NCBI RefSeq assembly: GCF_020832045.1
Contig: NZ_JAFIFK010000055.1
Location: 1-58,527, forward strand
DNA from: Halomonas sp.
GTDB lineage: Bacteria; Pseudomonadota; Gammaproteobacteria; Pseudomonadales; Halomonadaceae
Reading direction: 5' to 3'
Length of the DNA: 58,527 bases
Below, one piece after another: positions 1-8,820 of the stretch. A program made the position numbers and the translations under genes. Every line of letters starts with the position of its first letter. Positions within the stretch are counted from its first letter, which is position 1. The notes below the pieces were generated by a model. That model saw nothing but the letters and a program-made list of their open reading frames with translations. It did no database searches and was not told where the DNA came from.

Positions 1-128
1 GGGGTTGATACGGGGCCCCGGCGCGGCCGGGGCCGCGGCTGCAACGGCCCCGGGGCCCGGGTTCTTGGCGTGGGCGCGGTTGGGCGCCCGCGCCGCACCG
101 CCGGCTGAGCTGGCGGTGCGCCGCTGGC
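1..128. other. GC-rich non-coding stretch with two strong hairpins
   Basis: No convincing gene is visible. The stretch is almost pure G+C and holds two inverted repeats: a 9-bp stem at 27-35/45-53, and a stem of about 12 bp with one G-T pair at 94-105/109-120. Neither is followed by a T run, so they are not textbook terminators, although they could end or stabilise the transcript of a gene left of the window. They lie just upstream of the proposed rpsF promoter. Confidence 0.4.
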
Positions 129-157
129 TTGCATGTGGCGGCGCAGGCCACTAGAAT
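129..157 (+). promoter_or_regulatory. Putative sigma-70 promoter of the rpsF operon
   Basis: TTGCAT (129-134) and TAGAAT (152-157) are separated by exactly 17 bp. The -10 matches consensus at 5 of 6 positions and the -35 only at TTG. Transcription would start near 164, leaving a leader of about 100 nt before rpsF. Leaders of rpsF operons often carry an S6:S18-binding RNA; short complementary segments exist here (for example 159-163 with 171-175) but I could not assign that motif. Confidence 0.5.
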
Positions 158-265
158 GCAGGCGCCCGTTCCTGCGTGAGCGGGCATTGCTATTTCAAAA
201 TCACCTCCTTGCTTCCCTTGACGCCAATCGCGCACGCGGAAGCTGCCAACCCGAAAGGAGATCCC

Positions 266-652
266 ATGCGTCATTACGAAATCGTGTTCATGGTTCACCC
301 GGACCAGAGCGAGCAAGTGCCGTCCATGGTCGAGCGTTACTCCAGCATCGTCACCGAGAGCGGTGGCACCGTGCATCGCCTGGAGGACTGGGGCCGTCGT
401 CACCTGGCCTACCCGATCAACAAGATCCACAAGGCTCACTACGTGCTGATGAACGTCGAATGCAGCGGCGAGACTCTCGACGAGATCGAGAACATCTTCC
501 GCTTCAACGACGCCATCATTCGCAGCCTGGTGGTGCGCTGCAAGGAAGCCATCACCGAAGCTTCGCCAATGATGAAGCCGGCAGACGACAAGCGAGCGCG
601 TCGCGAAGAGCGGCCGCGCGCTGAAGAAGAAGAAACTGCCGAAGCCCACTGA
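266..652 (+). CDS. rpsF: 30S ribosomal protein S6
   Basis: S6 is a small-subunit protein that pairs with S18 on the central domain of 16S rRNA. The 128-residue product begins [14 protein letters not shown] and carries the family segment [16 protein letters not shown], followed by a charged Arg/Glu-rich tail (about residues 107-128), the region modified by RimK in relatives. The ATG at 266 is chosen because AAAGGAG lies at 254-260. An in-frame extension to 176 has no such site and does not resemble S6. It is the first gene of the rpsF-rpsR-membrane protein-rplI cluster, with rpsR 24 bp downstream. Identification is certain. Confidence 0.97.
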   Translation: MRHYEIVFMVHPDQSEQVPSMVERYSSIVTESGGTVHRLEDWGRRHLAYPINKIHKAHYVLMNVECSGETLDEIENIFRFNDAIIRSLVVRCKEAITEASPMMKPADDKRARREERPRAEEEETAEAH

Positions 653-676
653 TAGCACGTACCGAGGAGTCACTAC

Positions 677-904
677 ATGGCACGCTTTTTCCGCCGTCGC
701 AAGTTCTGCCGTTTCACCGCTGAAGGCGTGAAGCAGATCGACTACAAAGATCTGGACACGCTGAAGGCCTACATCACCGAAACCGGCAAGATCGTACCCA
801 GCCGCATTACCGGTACCAAGGCCCGCTACCAGCGTCAGCTGGCAACCGCCATCAAGCGCGCGCGCTACCTGGCTCTGCTGCCCTATACCGACAGCCACCA
901 GTAA
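677..904 (+). CDS. rpsR: 30S ribosomal protein S18
   Basis: S18 binds the 30S platform as a heterodimer with S6. The 75-residue product has the usual length and the basic family segments RRRKFCRF near the N terminus and [20 protein letters not shown] in the C-terminal half. A GAGGAG-like site (664-669) precedes the ATG. It sits between rpsF and a membrane protein gene starting 12 bp after its stop, so it is part of the same transcript. Only one rpsR is visible, and it keeps a single Cys (residue 11) rather than a full zinc-binding set. Confidence 0.97.
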   Translation: MARFFRRRKFCRFTAEGVKQIDYKDLDTLKAYITETGKIVPSRITGTKARYQRQLATAIKRARYLALLPYTDSHQ

Positions 905-916
905 GCCGCTGACTCG

Positions 917-1771
917 ATGTTGCCCATTGCCCGATGGTTGATGCGCGGCACGCCCTATGCCGTAGGCGGGGCGGCGCTGGCTGCGGTCATTCCCTGGCTG
1001 TTCTGGCTGAGTGGCGCCATCGTGGCTCTGGTCACGCTGCGTCGCGGCTTGTCGCCTGCCTTGCCGGTCATGGTGGCGGCAGCCGTCCCTGCCGGCTGGT
1101 GGTGGACCCAGGGCGATGCCATTCCGCTGGCCAGCGTACTGCTGGTCACGTTGATGGCTGTGGTGCTGCGCTCCCGCATGCGCTGGAGCGAGGCGCTCGT
1201 GGTCGGCACGCTGGCCGCGGCGGTCATGATCCAGCTCGGTGTTTTCGTGCCGCCGGGCGGCACAGGGCCGCTGCTGGAACAACTGCGCCAGGGGTCGGCC
1301 GAGATCGACCGGATGCTGACCGAGCTAGGACGCCAGGGCTTGGATACCGAAGAGCTGGCAACGCTGCTGATCGGTGGCATTACGGGTTTGGTCGTGCTGA
1401 TGGCAGCGGTGGGCTGCTTGGCGCTGGCTAGGGCCTGGCAAGCGGGGCTCTACAACCCCGGCGGCTTTCGTGAGGAGTTTCACGCGTTGCGCCTGGCGCC
1501 GCGAGAACTCTTGCTGCTGGTAGTGCTTGGCGTGGTGGGGATGGTGTTGGGTTTGCCGTCGCTCTCCATGCTGGTGTGGGTGCCGCTACTGGTTGCCGGT
1601 ATCGCCCTGGTGCATGGCTTCATTGGGATAAAGGGTATGAACGGGCTGTGGTTGATCGCATTCTACGTACTGCTGATCACCACCTGGCCCATGATTCTGA
1701 TAGTGCTGCTGGTGGCCTTCATCGATGTGTTTGCGGACTTCCGCAGCCGTCTGGCCCCTCGCGGCGACTGA
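917..1771 (+). CDS. DUF2232-like multi-pass membrane protein between rpsR and rplI
   Basis: The 284-residue product is very hydrophobic, with about seven or eight predicted membrane segments (for example around residues 14-42, 48-62, 68-85, 92-112, 150-175, 196-228 and 240-275). A soluble loop at about 113-148 (GGTGPLLEQLRQG onward) interrupts them. A membrane protein at this position between rpsR and rplI is a recurring arrangement in Pseudomonas and relatives, and resembles the DUF2232/YybS group. Biochemical function is unknown. The ATG at 917 lies 12 bp after rpsR and rplI starts 15 bp after its stop, so co-transcription with ribosomal proteins is likely. The family assignment is from memory of synteny and hydropathy. 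Confidence 0.75.
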   Translation: MLPIARWLMRGTPYAVGGAALAAVIPWLFWLSGAIVALVTLRRGLSPALPVMVAAAVPAGWWWTQGDAIPLASVLLVTLMAVVLRSRMRWSEALVVGTLAAAVMIQLGVFVPPGGTGPLLEQLRQGSAEIDRMLTELGRQGLDTEELATLLIGGITGLVVLMAAVGCLALARAWQAGLYNPGGFREEFHALRLAPRELLLLVVLGVVGMVLGLPSLSMLVWVPLLVAGIALVHGFIGIKGMNGLWLIAFYVLLITTWPMILIVLLVAFIDVFADFRSRLAPRGD

Positions 1772-1786
1772 CAAGAGGTTAACGAG

Positions 1787-2233
1787 ATGGAAGTCATTCT
1801 GCTCGACAACATCGGCAAGCTGGGTGGCCTGGGCGACAAGGTCACCGTGAAACCCGGCTACGGCCGTAACTACCTGGTGCCTTACGGTCTTGCCGTGCCG
1901 GCCACCAAGGACAACGTGGAAGCCTTCGAGGCGCAGCGCGCCGAGCTCGAGTCACAGGCAGCCGAACGCAAGGCGATTGCCGAATCCCGTGCCGCTCAGC
2001 TGGCCGAGATCGAACTCTCGCTGGTTGCCAAGGCCGGTGAAGAAGGCAAGCTGTTCGGTTCCATCGGCCCGCGTGACCTGGCCGAAGCGCTGGGCCAGGC
2101 TGGCATCGATGTCGCCAAGAGCGAAGTGCGTATGCCCGAAGGTCCGATCCGCCAGACCGGTGAGTACGACATCGACCTGCATCTGCACGCCGAAGTCGAT
2201 GCCACCGTTCGGGTGGTCGTCGTCGCCGAGTAA
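1787..2233 (+). CDS. rplI: 50S ribosomal protein L9
   Basis: L9 binds 23S rRNA at the base of the L1 stalk and helps maintain reading frame. The 148-residue product shows the N-terminal rRNA-binding signature ([20 protein letters not shown], about residues 7-26, then [10 protein letters not shown]), a long connecting helix rich in Ala/Glu (about 45-75), and the C-terminal domain with [14 protein letters not shown]. Length is typical. It is the last gene of the ribosomal protein cluster and is followed 27 bp later by a perfect hairpin terminator. Confidence 0.97.
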   Translation: MEVILLDNIGKLGGLGDKVTVKPGYGRNYLVPYGLAVPATKDNVEAFEAQRAELESQAAERKAIAESRAAQLAEIELSLVAKAGEEGKLFGSIGPRDLAEALGQAGIDVAKSEVRMPEGPIRQTGEYDIDLHLHAEVDATVRVVVVAE

Positions 2234-2260
2234 GCGTCACCGCTAGCTCGACCGACCCAA

Positions 2261-2294
2261 GGGGGCGCAGGCATTACTGCCTGCGCCCCCTTGT
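2261..2294 (+). terminator. Rho-independent-type terminator after rplI
   Basis: A perfect 13-bp GC-rich stem (2261-2273 with 2278-2290) closes a TTAC loop and is followed by TTGTCGT. The T tract is short but the stem is very stable. It ends the rpsF-rplI operon and isolates the porin gene. Confidence 0.85.
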
Positions 2295-2349
2295 CGTATG
2301 CGTCTTAGACATTGGTAGTAATATTACGGTTTGGCTTTGCGTCACCGGA

Positions 2350-2441
2350 CTTAAACGATTAAGTTTTTTCTGCCTGACGATCGCGTTCAGGTCGGGGCCG
2401 CAAGGTAATGCGGTATCGATCCGATGGTTGTCTTAAACGAT
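2350..2441 (+). repeat. Pair of CTTAAACGAT direct repeats upstream of the porin gene
   Basis: CTTAAACGAT occurs at 2350-2359 and again at 2432-2441, 82 bp apart, inside the 273-bp non-coding stretch between rplI and the porin gene. In this GC-rich sequence an AT-rich 10-mer repeated in the same orientation is a candidate regulator site. I see no clear -35/-10 pair to anchor it. The rest of the gap is AT-richer than its surroundings and has no other obvious element. Confidence 0.3.
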
Positions 2442-2479
2442 ACAGTGCCGTGCTTCCTAGCGTCTCCTTGCGTAAATAA

Positions 2480-4003
<1,524 letters not shown>

Positions 4004-4056
4004 CGTAACGGCCACAGATTGTCGGACCCCTGCTCGCAAGCTGCTTCGATACCTTG

Positions 4057-4084
4057 CCGCGACCGCTTACGGTCGCGGTTTTTT
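4057..4084 (+). terminator. Terminator after the porin gene
   Basis: Nine-bp stem (4057-4065 with 4070-4078), CTTA loop, then six T residues (4079-4084). A textbook intrinsic terminator 53 bp after the porin stop codon. Confidence 0.92.
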
Positions 4085-4160
4085 GTTGTCCCGGGAGGTA
4101 GGGCGGGCTTCGGGCATCGGGTAGAATGGCTCGGCTTGTTCTCACCAAGGTTGTTGCTTC

Positions 4161-5549
4161 ATGAACGATACGCTCGAGCTCGACAAGGAAACCGCTGCGC
4201 TGAAGGTGCCCCCCCACTCGCTGGAGGCGGAACAGTCGGTGCTGGGTGGCTTGATGCTCGACAATCAGGCGTGGGATAACGTTGCCGACCGGCTGGTGGC
4301 GGACGACTTCTACCGCTATGAGCATCGCCTGATCTTCAACGCCATGACCGGCCTTGCCGAAGCGAGCAAGCCGCTCGATGTTGTCACACTCTCGGAATCC
4401 CTTGAGGGACGCGATCAGCTCGATACCGTCGGCGGACTGGCCTACTTGGCCGAGCTGGCACGCAATACGCCCTCGGCGAGCAACATTCGCGCCTACGCCG
4501 ACATCGTTCGTGAACGGGCCACGCTGCGCAAGCTGATCCGCGCGGCTAGTCAGATCGCCGACGGCGCCTTCAGCCCTCAGGGGCGCCCCGCCGACGAGCT
4601 GCTCGACGAGGCCGAACGCCTGGTCTTCCAGATCAGTGAGGAGCGCCCCAAGTCGGGCGGGCCCATCGGCATGAGCGAGCTATTGGCCAAGGCGGTGGAC
4701 CGCATCGACGAGCTGTTCAACATGAAGGGCGAGATGACGGGGCTCTCCACCGGCTTTCGCGATCTCGACGAGATGACGTCGGGCCTGCAGCCATCGGATC
4801 TGGTAATCATTGCCGGGCGCCCCTCCATGGGCAAGACCACCTTCGCCATGAACCTCGTCGAGCATGCCGTCATTGCCAGCGATAAGCCGGTAATGGTGTT
4901 CTCCATGGAGATGCCCGCCGAATCGCTGATGTTGCGTATGCTCTCGTCGCTGGGGCGCATCGACCAGACCCGAGTGCGTACCGGCCAGCTCGAGGATGAG
5001 GATTGGCCGCGTCTGACGTCGGCGGTGAACCTGCTCAAGGACAAGCAGCTTTTCATCGACGACACCGCGGCCCTGTCGCCCAACGAGATGCGCTCGCGCA
5101 TTCGTCGCCTGGTGCGTGAACACGGCAATATGGCGCTGGTGATGATCGACTACCTGCAGCTGATGCAGATCCCCGGTTTCTCGGAGAACCGTACCGGCGA
5201 GATCTCCGAGATATCGCGCTCGCTCAAGGGCATGGCCAAGGAGTTCGGCTGCCCCGTGGTCGCACTCTCGCAGCTCAACCGTTCGCTGGAGCAGCGCCCC
5301 AACAAGCGTCCGGTCATGTCCGACCTGCGCGAGTCAGGTGCCATCGAGCAGGATGCCGACGTGATTGCCTTCGTCTACCGCGATGAGGTCTACAATCCGG
5401 ATAACCCGGACAACCAGGGCCTGGCGGAGCTGATCATCGGCAAGCAGCGTAACGGTCCCATCGGTACGGTGCACATGGCTTTCATCGGAAGGTACACCCG
5501 CTTCGAGGACCTGGCGCCCGATAGTTACGGTGAGGCATTCGGCGAGTGA
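4161..5549 (+). CDS. dnaB: Replicative DNA helicase DnaB
   Basis: The hexameric 5'-3' helicase of the replication fork, loaded by DnaC/DciA-type loaders and contacted by the DnaG primase encoded at 43.9 kb. The 462-residue product has the N-terminal collar domain (about 20-120, starting PPHSLEAEQSVLGG), a linker, and the RecA-like C-terminal domain with Walker A GRPSMGKTT (about 219-227), FSMEMPAESL, Walker B VMIDYLQLM (about 326-334), and the DLRESGAIEQDAD arginine-finger region. Length is standard and no intein is present. A -10-like TAGAAT lies at 4122-4127 without a good -35. Next to rplI as in many gammaproteobacteria, but separated by the porin gene. Confidence 0.96.
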   Translation: MNDTLELDKETAALKVPPHSLEAEQSVLGGLMLDNQAWDNVADRLVADDFYRYEHRLIFNAMTGLAEASKPLDVVTLSESLEGRDQLDTVGGLAYLAELARNTPSASNIRAYADIVRERATLRKLIRAASQIADGAFSPQGRPADELLDEAERLVFQISEERPKSGGPIGMSELLAKAVDRIDELFNMKGEMTGLSTGFRDLDEMTSGLQPSDLVIIAGRPSMGKTTFAMNLVEHAVIASDKPVMVFSMEMPAESLMLRMLSSLGRIDQTRVRTGQLEDEDWPRLTSAVNLLKDKQLFIDDTAALSPNEMRSRIRRLVREHGNMALVMIDYLQLMQIPGFSENRTGEISEISRSLKGMAKEFGCPVVALSQLNRSLEQRPNKRPVMSDLRESGAIEQDADVIAFVYRDEVYNPDNPDNQGLAELIIGKQRNGPIGTVHMAFIGRYTRFEDLAPDSYGEAFGE

Positions 5550-5561
5550 GGGCGGGAGCGC

Positions 5562-5589
5562 TTGAGCCTTGCGTTGGGCCCCGTATAAT
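5562..5589 (+). promoter_or_regulatory. Strong sigma-70 promoter downstream of dnaB
   Basis: TTGAGC (5562-5567) and a perfect TATAAT (5584-5589) are separated by 16 bp, starting 13 bp after the dnaB stop. Transcription would begin near 5596, which rules out the in-frame ATG at 5569 as start of the next gene and supports the ATG at 5626. Confidence 0.75.
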
Positions 5590-5625
5590 GCCGAGCCCCC
5601 GACAGACGTTTTTCGAGGAGTGACC

Positions 5626-5919
5626 ATGGCAGGCGGATTTCGACGCGGCAAGCGTCAGCGCGCCCCCAAGCTGGAAGCACGCGGCGTACTCGAGTCGCTG
5701 GAGCGCGAAGGGCCGTTCAAGGAGTGGCTCGGCATGCCGGATCTCTATCGTTTTCATTTGATCGTCGACGGCGAGGCTTACAGCTATCAGACCGAGGACG
5801 CCGAGCTCACCGTGGCGAAGGGCGACCGCGTAGTGTTTCGCTACAAGGAAACCAAGGCGGGCAAGTGGGTCGACCGCAACTCGCTGGCCAAGGCGATCGA
5901 TCCTTCGGAATATCAGTGA
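5626..5919 (+). CDS. Small basic hypothetical protein
   Basis: A 97-residue soluble protein that I do not recognise. It opens with a basic segment (AGGFRRGKRQRAPKLEARG) followed by a mixed alpha/beta stretch. Alternating hydrophobic strands in LYRFHLIVDGEAYSYQ and VAKGDRVVFRYKE suggest a small beta-barrel, possibly OB-like or nucleic-acid-binding; this is a guess from pattern only. No signal peptide, membrane segment or cysteine is present. The start at 5626 is supported by GAGGAG at 5615-5620 and by the promoter just upstream. It appears to be its own transcription unit, with no clear terminator before the next gene. Confidence 0.7.
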   Translation: MAGGFRRGKRQRAPKLEARGVLESLEREGPFKEWLGMPDLYRFHLIVDGEAYSYQTEDAELTVAKGDRVVFRYKETKAGKWVDRNSLAKAIDPSEYQ

Positions 5920-6070
5920 CGGTTCAGGCAAGACGACTTTGAACCCCGCGGCGATTCCATTGTCATAGTTTCGATACGTTAGCGTCATGTGATTGATATC
6001 GGGCACAGTCATGCTGTGCCCGAAGCATATCCACAGGCCCAACGGAACGATTCAGGACATGGAGGGAGCC

Positions 6071-6373
6071 ATGGAATTCGAACAGTTGAAGCAGTTCGTC
6101 GCCCACCACGACAATTTCGAGGTGCGGGTCATTACCCATTCGGGCAGCCACTGCTATCAGGTAGAGCTCGAAGATGTGGAGGGGGCGCGCCACATGCTGG
6201 CGCGGCGTGGCAAGCCGATGGTGTTCCGCTCGCTGGAGGACGTGTACCTGGAGTTGCAGCGTGCCGGCATTCATCGCGCCTTCCTGGTCCAGCACGTACC
6301 GGAAGACGAGGTCGTAGGCCGCGAGGCCCACTATCACGACCCGCTCACGTCACGCATGCCGCTGGTCTTCTAG
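6071..6373 (+). CDS. Small conserved-looking protein, possibly DUF6482-like
   Basis: A 100-residue soluble protein starting MEFEQLKQFV. Features are VRVITHSGSHCYQVELED (about 18-35), KPMVFRSLEDVYLELQRAGI (about 48-67) and FLVQHVPEDEVVG near the end. This layout recalls the short DUF6482 proteins of pseudomonads and halomonads, whose role is unknown; the assignment is from memory. The ATG at 6071 has GGAGGGA at 6061-6066; an in-frame start at 5993 is possible but lacks a good site. The 151 bp before it include no clear promoter. It faces hemH in the same direction with 118 bp between. Confidence 0.65.
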   Translation: MEFEQLKQFVAHHDNFEVRVITHSGSHCYQVELEDVEGARHMLARRGKPMVFRSLEDVYLELQRAGIHRAFLVQHVPEDEVVGREAHYHDPLTSRMPLVF

Positions 6374-6392
6374 GCCTTTTAACCTTGATCCA

Positions 6393-6422
6393 AGTTATAC
6401 AAATCGATTTCATAGTATAACT
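6393..6422. promoter_or_regulatory. Inverted repeat upstream of hemH
   Basis: AGTTATAC (6393-6400) and GTATAACT (6415-6422) form a perfect 8-bp inverted repeat. Inside it lies a second perfect palindrome, AAATCGATTT (6401-6410). The AT-rich block sits about 25 bp upstream of the proposed hemH -10 element, a position suiting an operator. Confidence 0.4.
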
Positions 6423-6446
6423 CGATGCCCCTGCCAGGCTTGTGCC

Positions 6447-6455
6447 TGATACAAT
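6447..6455 (+). promoter_or_regulatory. Extended -10 promoter element for hemH
   Basis: TGATACAAT (6447-6455) reads as an extended -10 (TGN then TACAAT, 5 of 6 to consensus). No good -35 lies 16-18 bp upstream, which is usual for extended -10 promoters. The start would be near 6462, about 30 nt before hemH. Confidence 0.45.
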
Positions 6456-6491
6456 GACGCTCTTTGTCTTTCGTCACGAGGAGCGCAGCGC

Positions 6492-7565
6492 ATGGTGGCA
6501 TCGCAAGTGGAGTCGGGATCGCCGGAGCCTCTACGTCCTACCCATGCTCCGGCGGATCATCCTCCGATCACCCGACCCAAGATAGGGGTGGTGCTGGCCA
6601 ACCTGGGCACGCCGGATGCGACCGACTACTGGTCCATGCGACGCTATCTGAGCGAGTTCCTCTCCGACAAGCGAGTCGTCGATTACCCGAGCTGGAAATG
6701 GCAGCCTCTGCTGCAGCTGATTATTCTTTCGCGAAGGCCGTTCAAGTCGGGTGAGGCCTATCGCAGTATCTGGAATACCGAGAAGAACGAGAGTCCGCTG
6801 CTGACCATCACTCGGGATCAGACCCACAAGGTGGCCGAGGGGGTGAAGGCTCGCCATGGGGACCGGTTGCTGGTCGACTTCTGCATGCGCTACGGCAGCC
6901 CTTCTACCGACAGCGTGCTGCGTCGCATGCAGGCGGAGGGCTGCGAGCGTATCCTGTTCTTCCCGCTCTATCCGCAGTACGCCTCGCCGACCACGGCCAC
7001 CGCCAACGACCATGCGTTCCGTACCCTGATGAAGCTCAAGTGGCAGCCGGCCGTGCGTACCGTACCGGCTTACTTCGAGCACCCGGCCTATCTCGAGGCG
7101 CTGGCAAATTCGGTGCGCGAGGCCTATGCCGCCACCGAGACGCCACCTGAAGTGCTGGTGGCTTCCTATCACGGTGTACCCAAGCGTTTCCTGCTCGAGG
7201 GCGACCCTTACCACTGCCAGTGCCAGAAGACCACCCGCTTGCTGCGAGAGCAGCTGGGCTGGGAGCAGGAGGCGCTGCAGACCGCCTTTCAGTCGCAATT
7301 CGGACCCGAAGAGTGGGTTGGGCCGCAGACGGTCGAACACGTGGCCGAGCTGGCACGTCAGGGCAAGAAGCATATCGCCGTGATTTCACCGGCCTTCGCC
7401 TCCGACTGCGTGGAAACGCTCGAGGAAATCAACGAGGAGATTCGCGACAGTTTCCTGGCCGCGGGGGGGGAGAAGTTCACCTACATTCCCTGTCTTAATG
7501 ATCGCGACGACCACATCGAGGCGCTGCTAGGCATCATCGACAACGAGTTGGGCGGCTGGGTCTGA
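6492..7565 (+). CDS. hemH: Ferrochelatase
   Basis: Inserts Fe2+ into protoporphyrin IX, the last step of haem b synthesis. The 357-residue product has an N-terminal extension of about 29 residues before the core (KIGVVLANLGTPDAT). Family motifs follow: MRYGSPS (132-138), FPLYPQYASPTTA, the active-site His in SYHGVPKRF (His227), and the acidic partner in DCVETLEEINEE (Glu308 region). Length is slightly longer than E. coli HemH because of the extension. The RBS GAGGAG lies at 6478-6483. It is followed by a terminator facing the converging antiporter operon. No other haem genes are nearby. Confidence 0.95.
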   Translation: MVASQVESGSPEPLRPTHAPADHPPITRPKIGVVLANLGTPDATDYWSMRRYLSEFLSDKRVVDYPSWKWQPLLQLIILSRRPFKSGEAYRSIWNTEKNESPLLTITRDQTHKVAEGVKARHGDRLLVDFCMRYGSPSTDSVLRRMQAEGCERILFFPLYPQYASPTTATANDHAFRTLMKLKWQPAVRTVPAYFEHPAYLEALANSVREAYAATETPPEVLVASYHGVPKRFLLEGDPYHCQCQKTTRLLREQLGWEQEALQTAFQSQFGPEEWVGPQTVEHVAELARQGKKHIAVISPAFASDCVETLEEINEEIRDSFLAAGGEKFTYIPCLNDRDDHIEALLGIIDNELGGWV

Positions 7566-7587
7566 GGCGTAGAGCGAGGAGCAAGTC

Positions 7588-7612
7588 AGGCCGCCTTCAG
7601 GCGGCCTTGTTG
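7588..7612 (+). terminator. Terminator after hemH
   Basis: Eight-bp stem AGGCCGCC/GGCGGCCT (7588-7595/7600-7607) with a TTCA loop, followed by TGTTG. Short T tract. It lies between the hemH stop and the stop of the converging phaG, so it could serve both strands. Confidence 0.75.
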
Positions 7613-7614
7613 TT

Positions 7615-8049
7615 TCAGCGGAACATGCGCGAGCGTTTCTGCTTGCGGTATTTCCACGGGTGCTTGGCGCGTGCCGGGCGTGCCACTCGGCTCTGGCCTA
7701 CGTCCTCATCGCGAAACTCCGGCACTGAACCCCGGGTGCCGGTGGTGAAGCGCAGGTGCATGTGGAGTCCGGTCTTGGCCAACATGTGGCCGGTCACCGG
7801 TGCGGTGATGAACAAGAAAAGCGTAATCAGCAGTTCCTGCACGTGCAGCTCGCGCTGGGTGATGGTGAAGTAGAGCATCGAGGCGACCAGGATGGAGCCG
7901 ATGCCCAGTGTGGTGCCCTTGGTGGGGCCGTGCAGGCGGGTGAAGAAGTCCTTGAACTGCAGCATGCCGAGCGAGCCGGTGAAGGCGAAGACGCCCCCGG
8001 CAATCAACAGGAAGGCGATAACGCCCTCGGCAATCACGTAGAAGGTCAT
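7615..8049 (-). CDS. phaG: Mrp/Pha-type cation/proton antiporter subunit G (left operon)
   Basis: A small accessory membrane subunit of the multi-subunit Mrp antiporter. The 144-residue product has three predicted membrane helices (about 5-27, 43-60, 68-90) and the family signature GSLGMLQFKDFFTRLHGPTK (about 25-44). It then carries an unusually basic cytoplasmic tail (KHPWKYRKQKRSRMFR) that the right-hand copy lacks. It is the last gene of the left operon, starting 10 bp after phaF ends, with GGGGAC as a plausible ribosome site. Which cation is carried cannot be read from the sequence. Confidence 0.9.
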   Translation of the reverse strand: MTFYVIAEGVIAFLLIAGGVFAFTGSLGMLQFKDFFTRLHGPTKGTTLGIGSILVASMLYFTITQRELHVQELLITLFLFITAPVTGHMLAKTGLHMHLRFTTGTRGSVPEFRDEDVGQSRVARPARAKHPWKYRKQKRSRMFR

Positions 8050-8059
8050 GTGGCGTCCC

Positions 8060-8329
8060 CTATTCGATTATATCGCCGCGAAGCAGATAGCGGCACACGG
8101 CCATGGTGCCGATGAAGCCAAGCATGGCGATCAGGATCGCCGCCTCGAAATAGGTCTTGGTGTTGAGCCAAAGCCCCAGCAGCACGATCAGGGCAATGGA
8201 GTTCACATAGAGCGTATCGAGAGCCAGCAGCCGGTCGGGTACGTCAGGACCGATGGCCAGGCGGTAGACGTTCATCGCCATGGCCAGAACGATCAGCGTC
8301 AGCGTGATCAGCAAGGCGGTATCTAGCAT
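8060..8329 (-). CDS. phaF: Mrp/Pha-type antiporter subunit F (left operon)
   Basis: An 89-residue three-helix membrane subunit. The family segment AIGPDVPDRLLALDTLYVN (about 25-43) is followed by two hydrophobic helices and an FEAAILIAMLGFIGT stretch. It overlaps the end of phaE by 7 bp (start at 8329, phaE stop at 8323-8325), showing translational coupling. Length and order E-F-G match the Mrp family exactly. Confidence 0.92.
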   Translation of the reverse strand: MLDTALLITLTLIVLAMAMNVYRLAIGPDVPDRLLALDTLYVNSIALIVLLGLWLNTKTYFEAAILIAMLGFIGTMAVCRYLLRGDIIE

Positions 8330-8820
8330 TCGAAGATCTCCTTGAGCGGCCGCTCGTAGCGCTCGTGAATCTCGCGGATCAAGGCCAGTTCATCGTCGAG
8401 ATCCAGTACATGGATCAGCAGCGATGAGCCATCCAGGCGGATGTTGGTCGATACCGTGCCGGGCGTCATGGTGATGGTGTTCGCCAGCAGGGTAACGGCC
8501 AGACGATCGGTCACTTGCAGCGGATACTCGACGAAACCGGGGTGGGGCTCGCGGCGCGGCAGCAGAATCAGCAGGCTGACATGGATGTTGGCTTTGACGA
8601 TGTCCCACAGCACTACGAGTACGAACATCGCCAGCTTGAGCGGGTGCTTGACCCGTGGCAGGGGTTCCCAGAAACCCTGTGTGAGCAAAGGGATGCCCAC
8701 CGCCAGAATCAGGCCCAGCAGCACCTGGCCGGGCGCGATACTGCGTACCATGAGCAGCCATACCACCAGCAGCACCAGGGAAAGGGTGGGGGTAGGTAAA
8801 AAGCGTCCCAGCGCCTTCAT
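8323..8820 (-). CDS. phaE: Mrp/Pha-type antiporter subunit E (left operon)
   Basis: A 165-residue subunit with two or three N-terminal membrane helices (about 12-50, 60-78) and a cytoplasmic C-terminal domain. The family sequence LLANTITMTPGTVSTNI (about 111-127) and an HVLDLDDE segment are clear. The ATG overlaps the phaD stop in an ATGA arrangement (8817-8820). The E subunit is needed for stable assembly of the complex in characterised systems. Confidence 0.92.
   Translation of the reverse strand: MKALGRFLPTPTLSLVLLVVWLLMVRSIAPGQVLLGLILAVGIPLLTQGFWEPLPRVKHPLKLAMFVLVVLWDIVKANIHVSLLILLPRREPHPGFVEYPLQVTDRLAVTLLANTITMTPGTVSTNIRLDGSSLLIHVLDLDDELALIREIHERYERPLKEIFEC

Noticed and set aside
133..624. 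163-codon frame overlapping rpsF in another phase
   Set aside because: Arg/Ser/His-rich shadow of rpsF that begins inside the proposed promoter.
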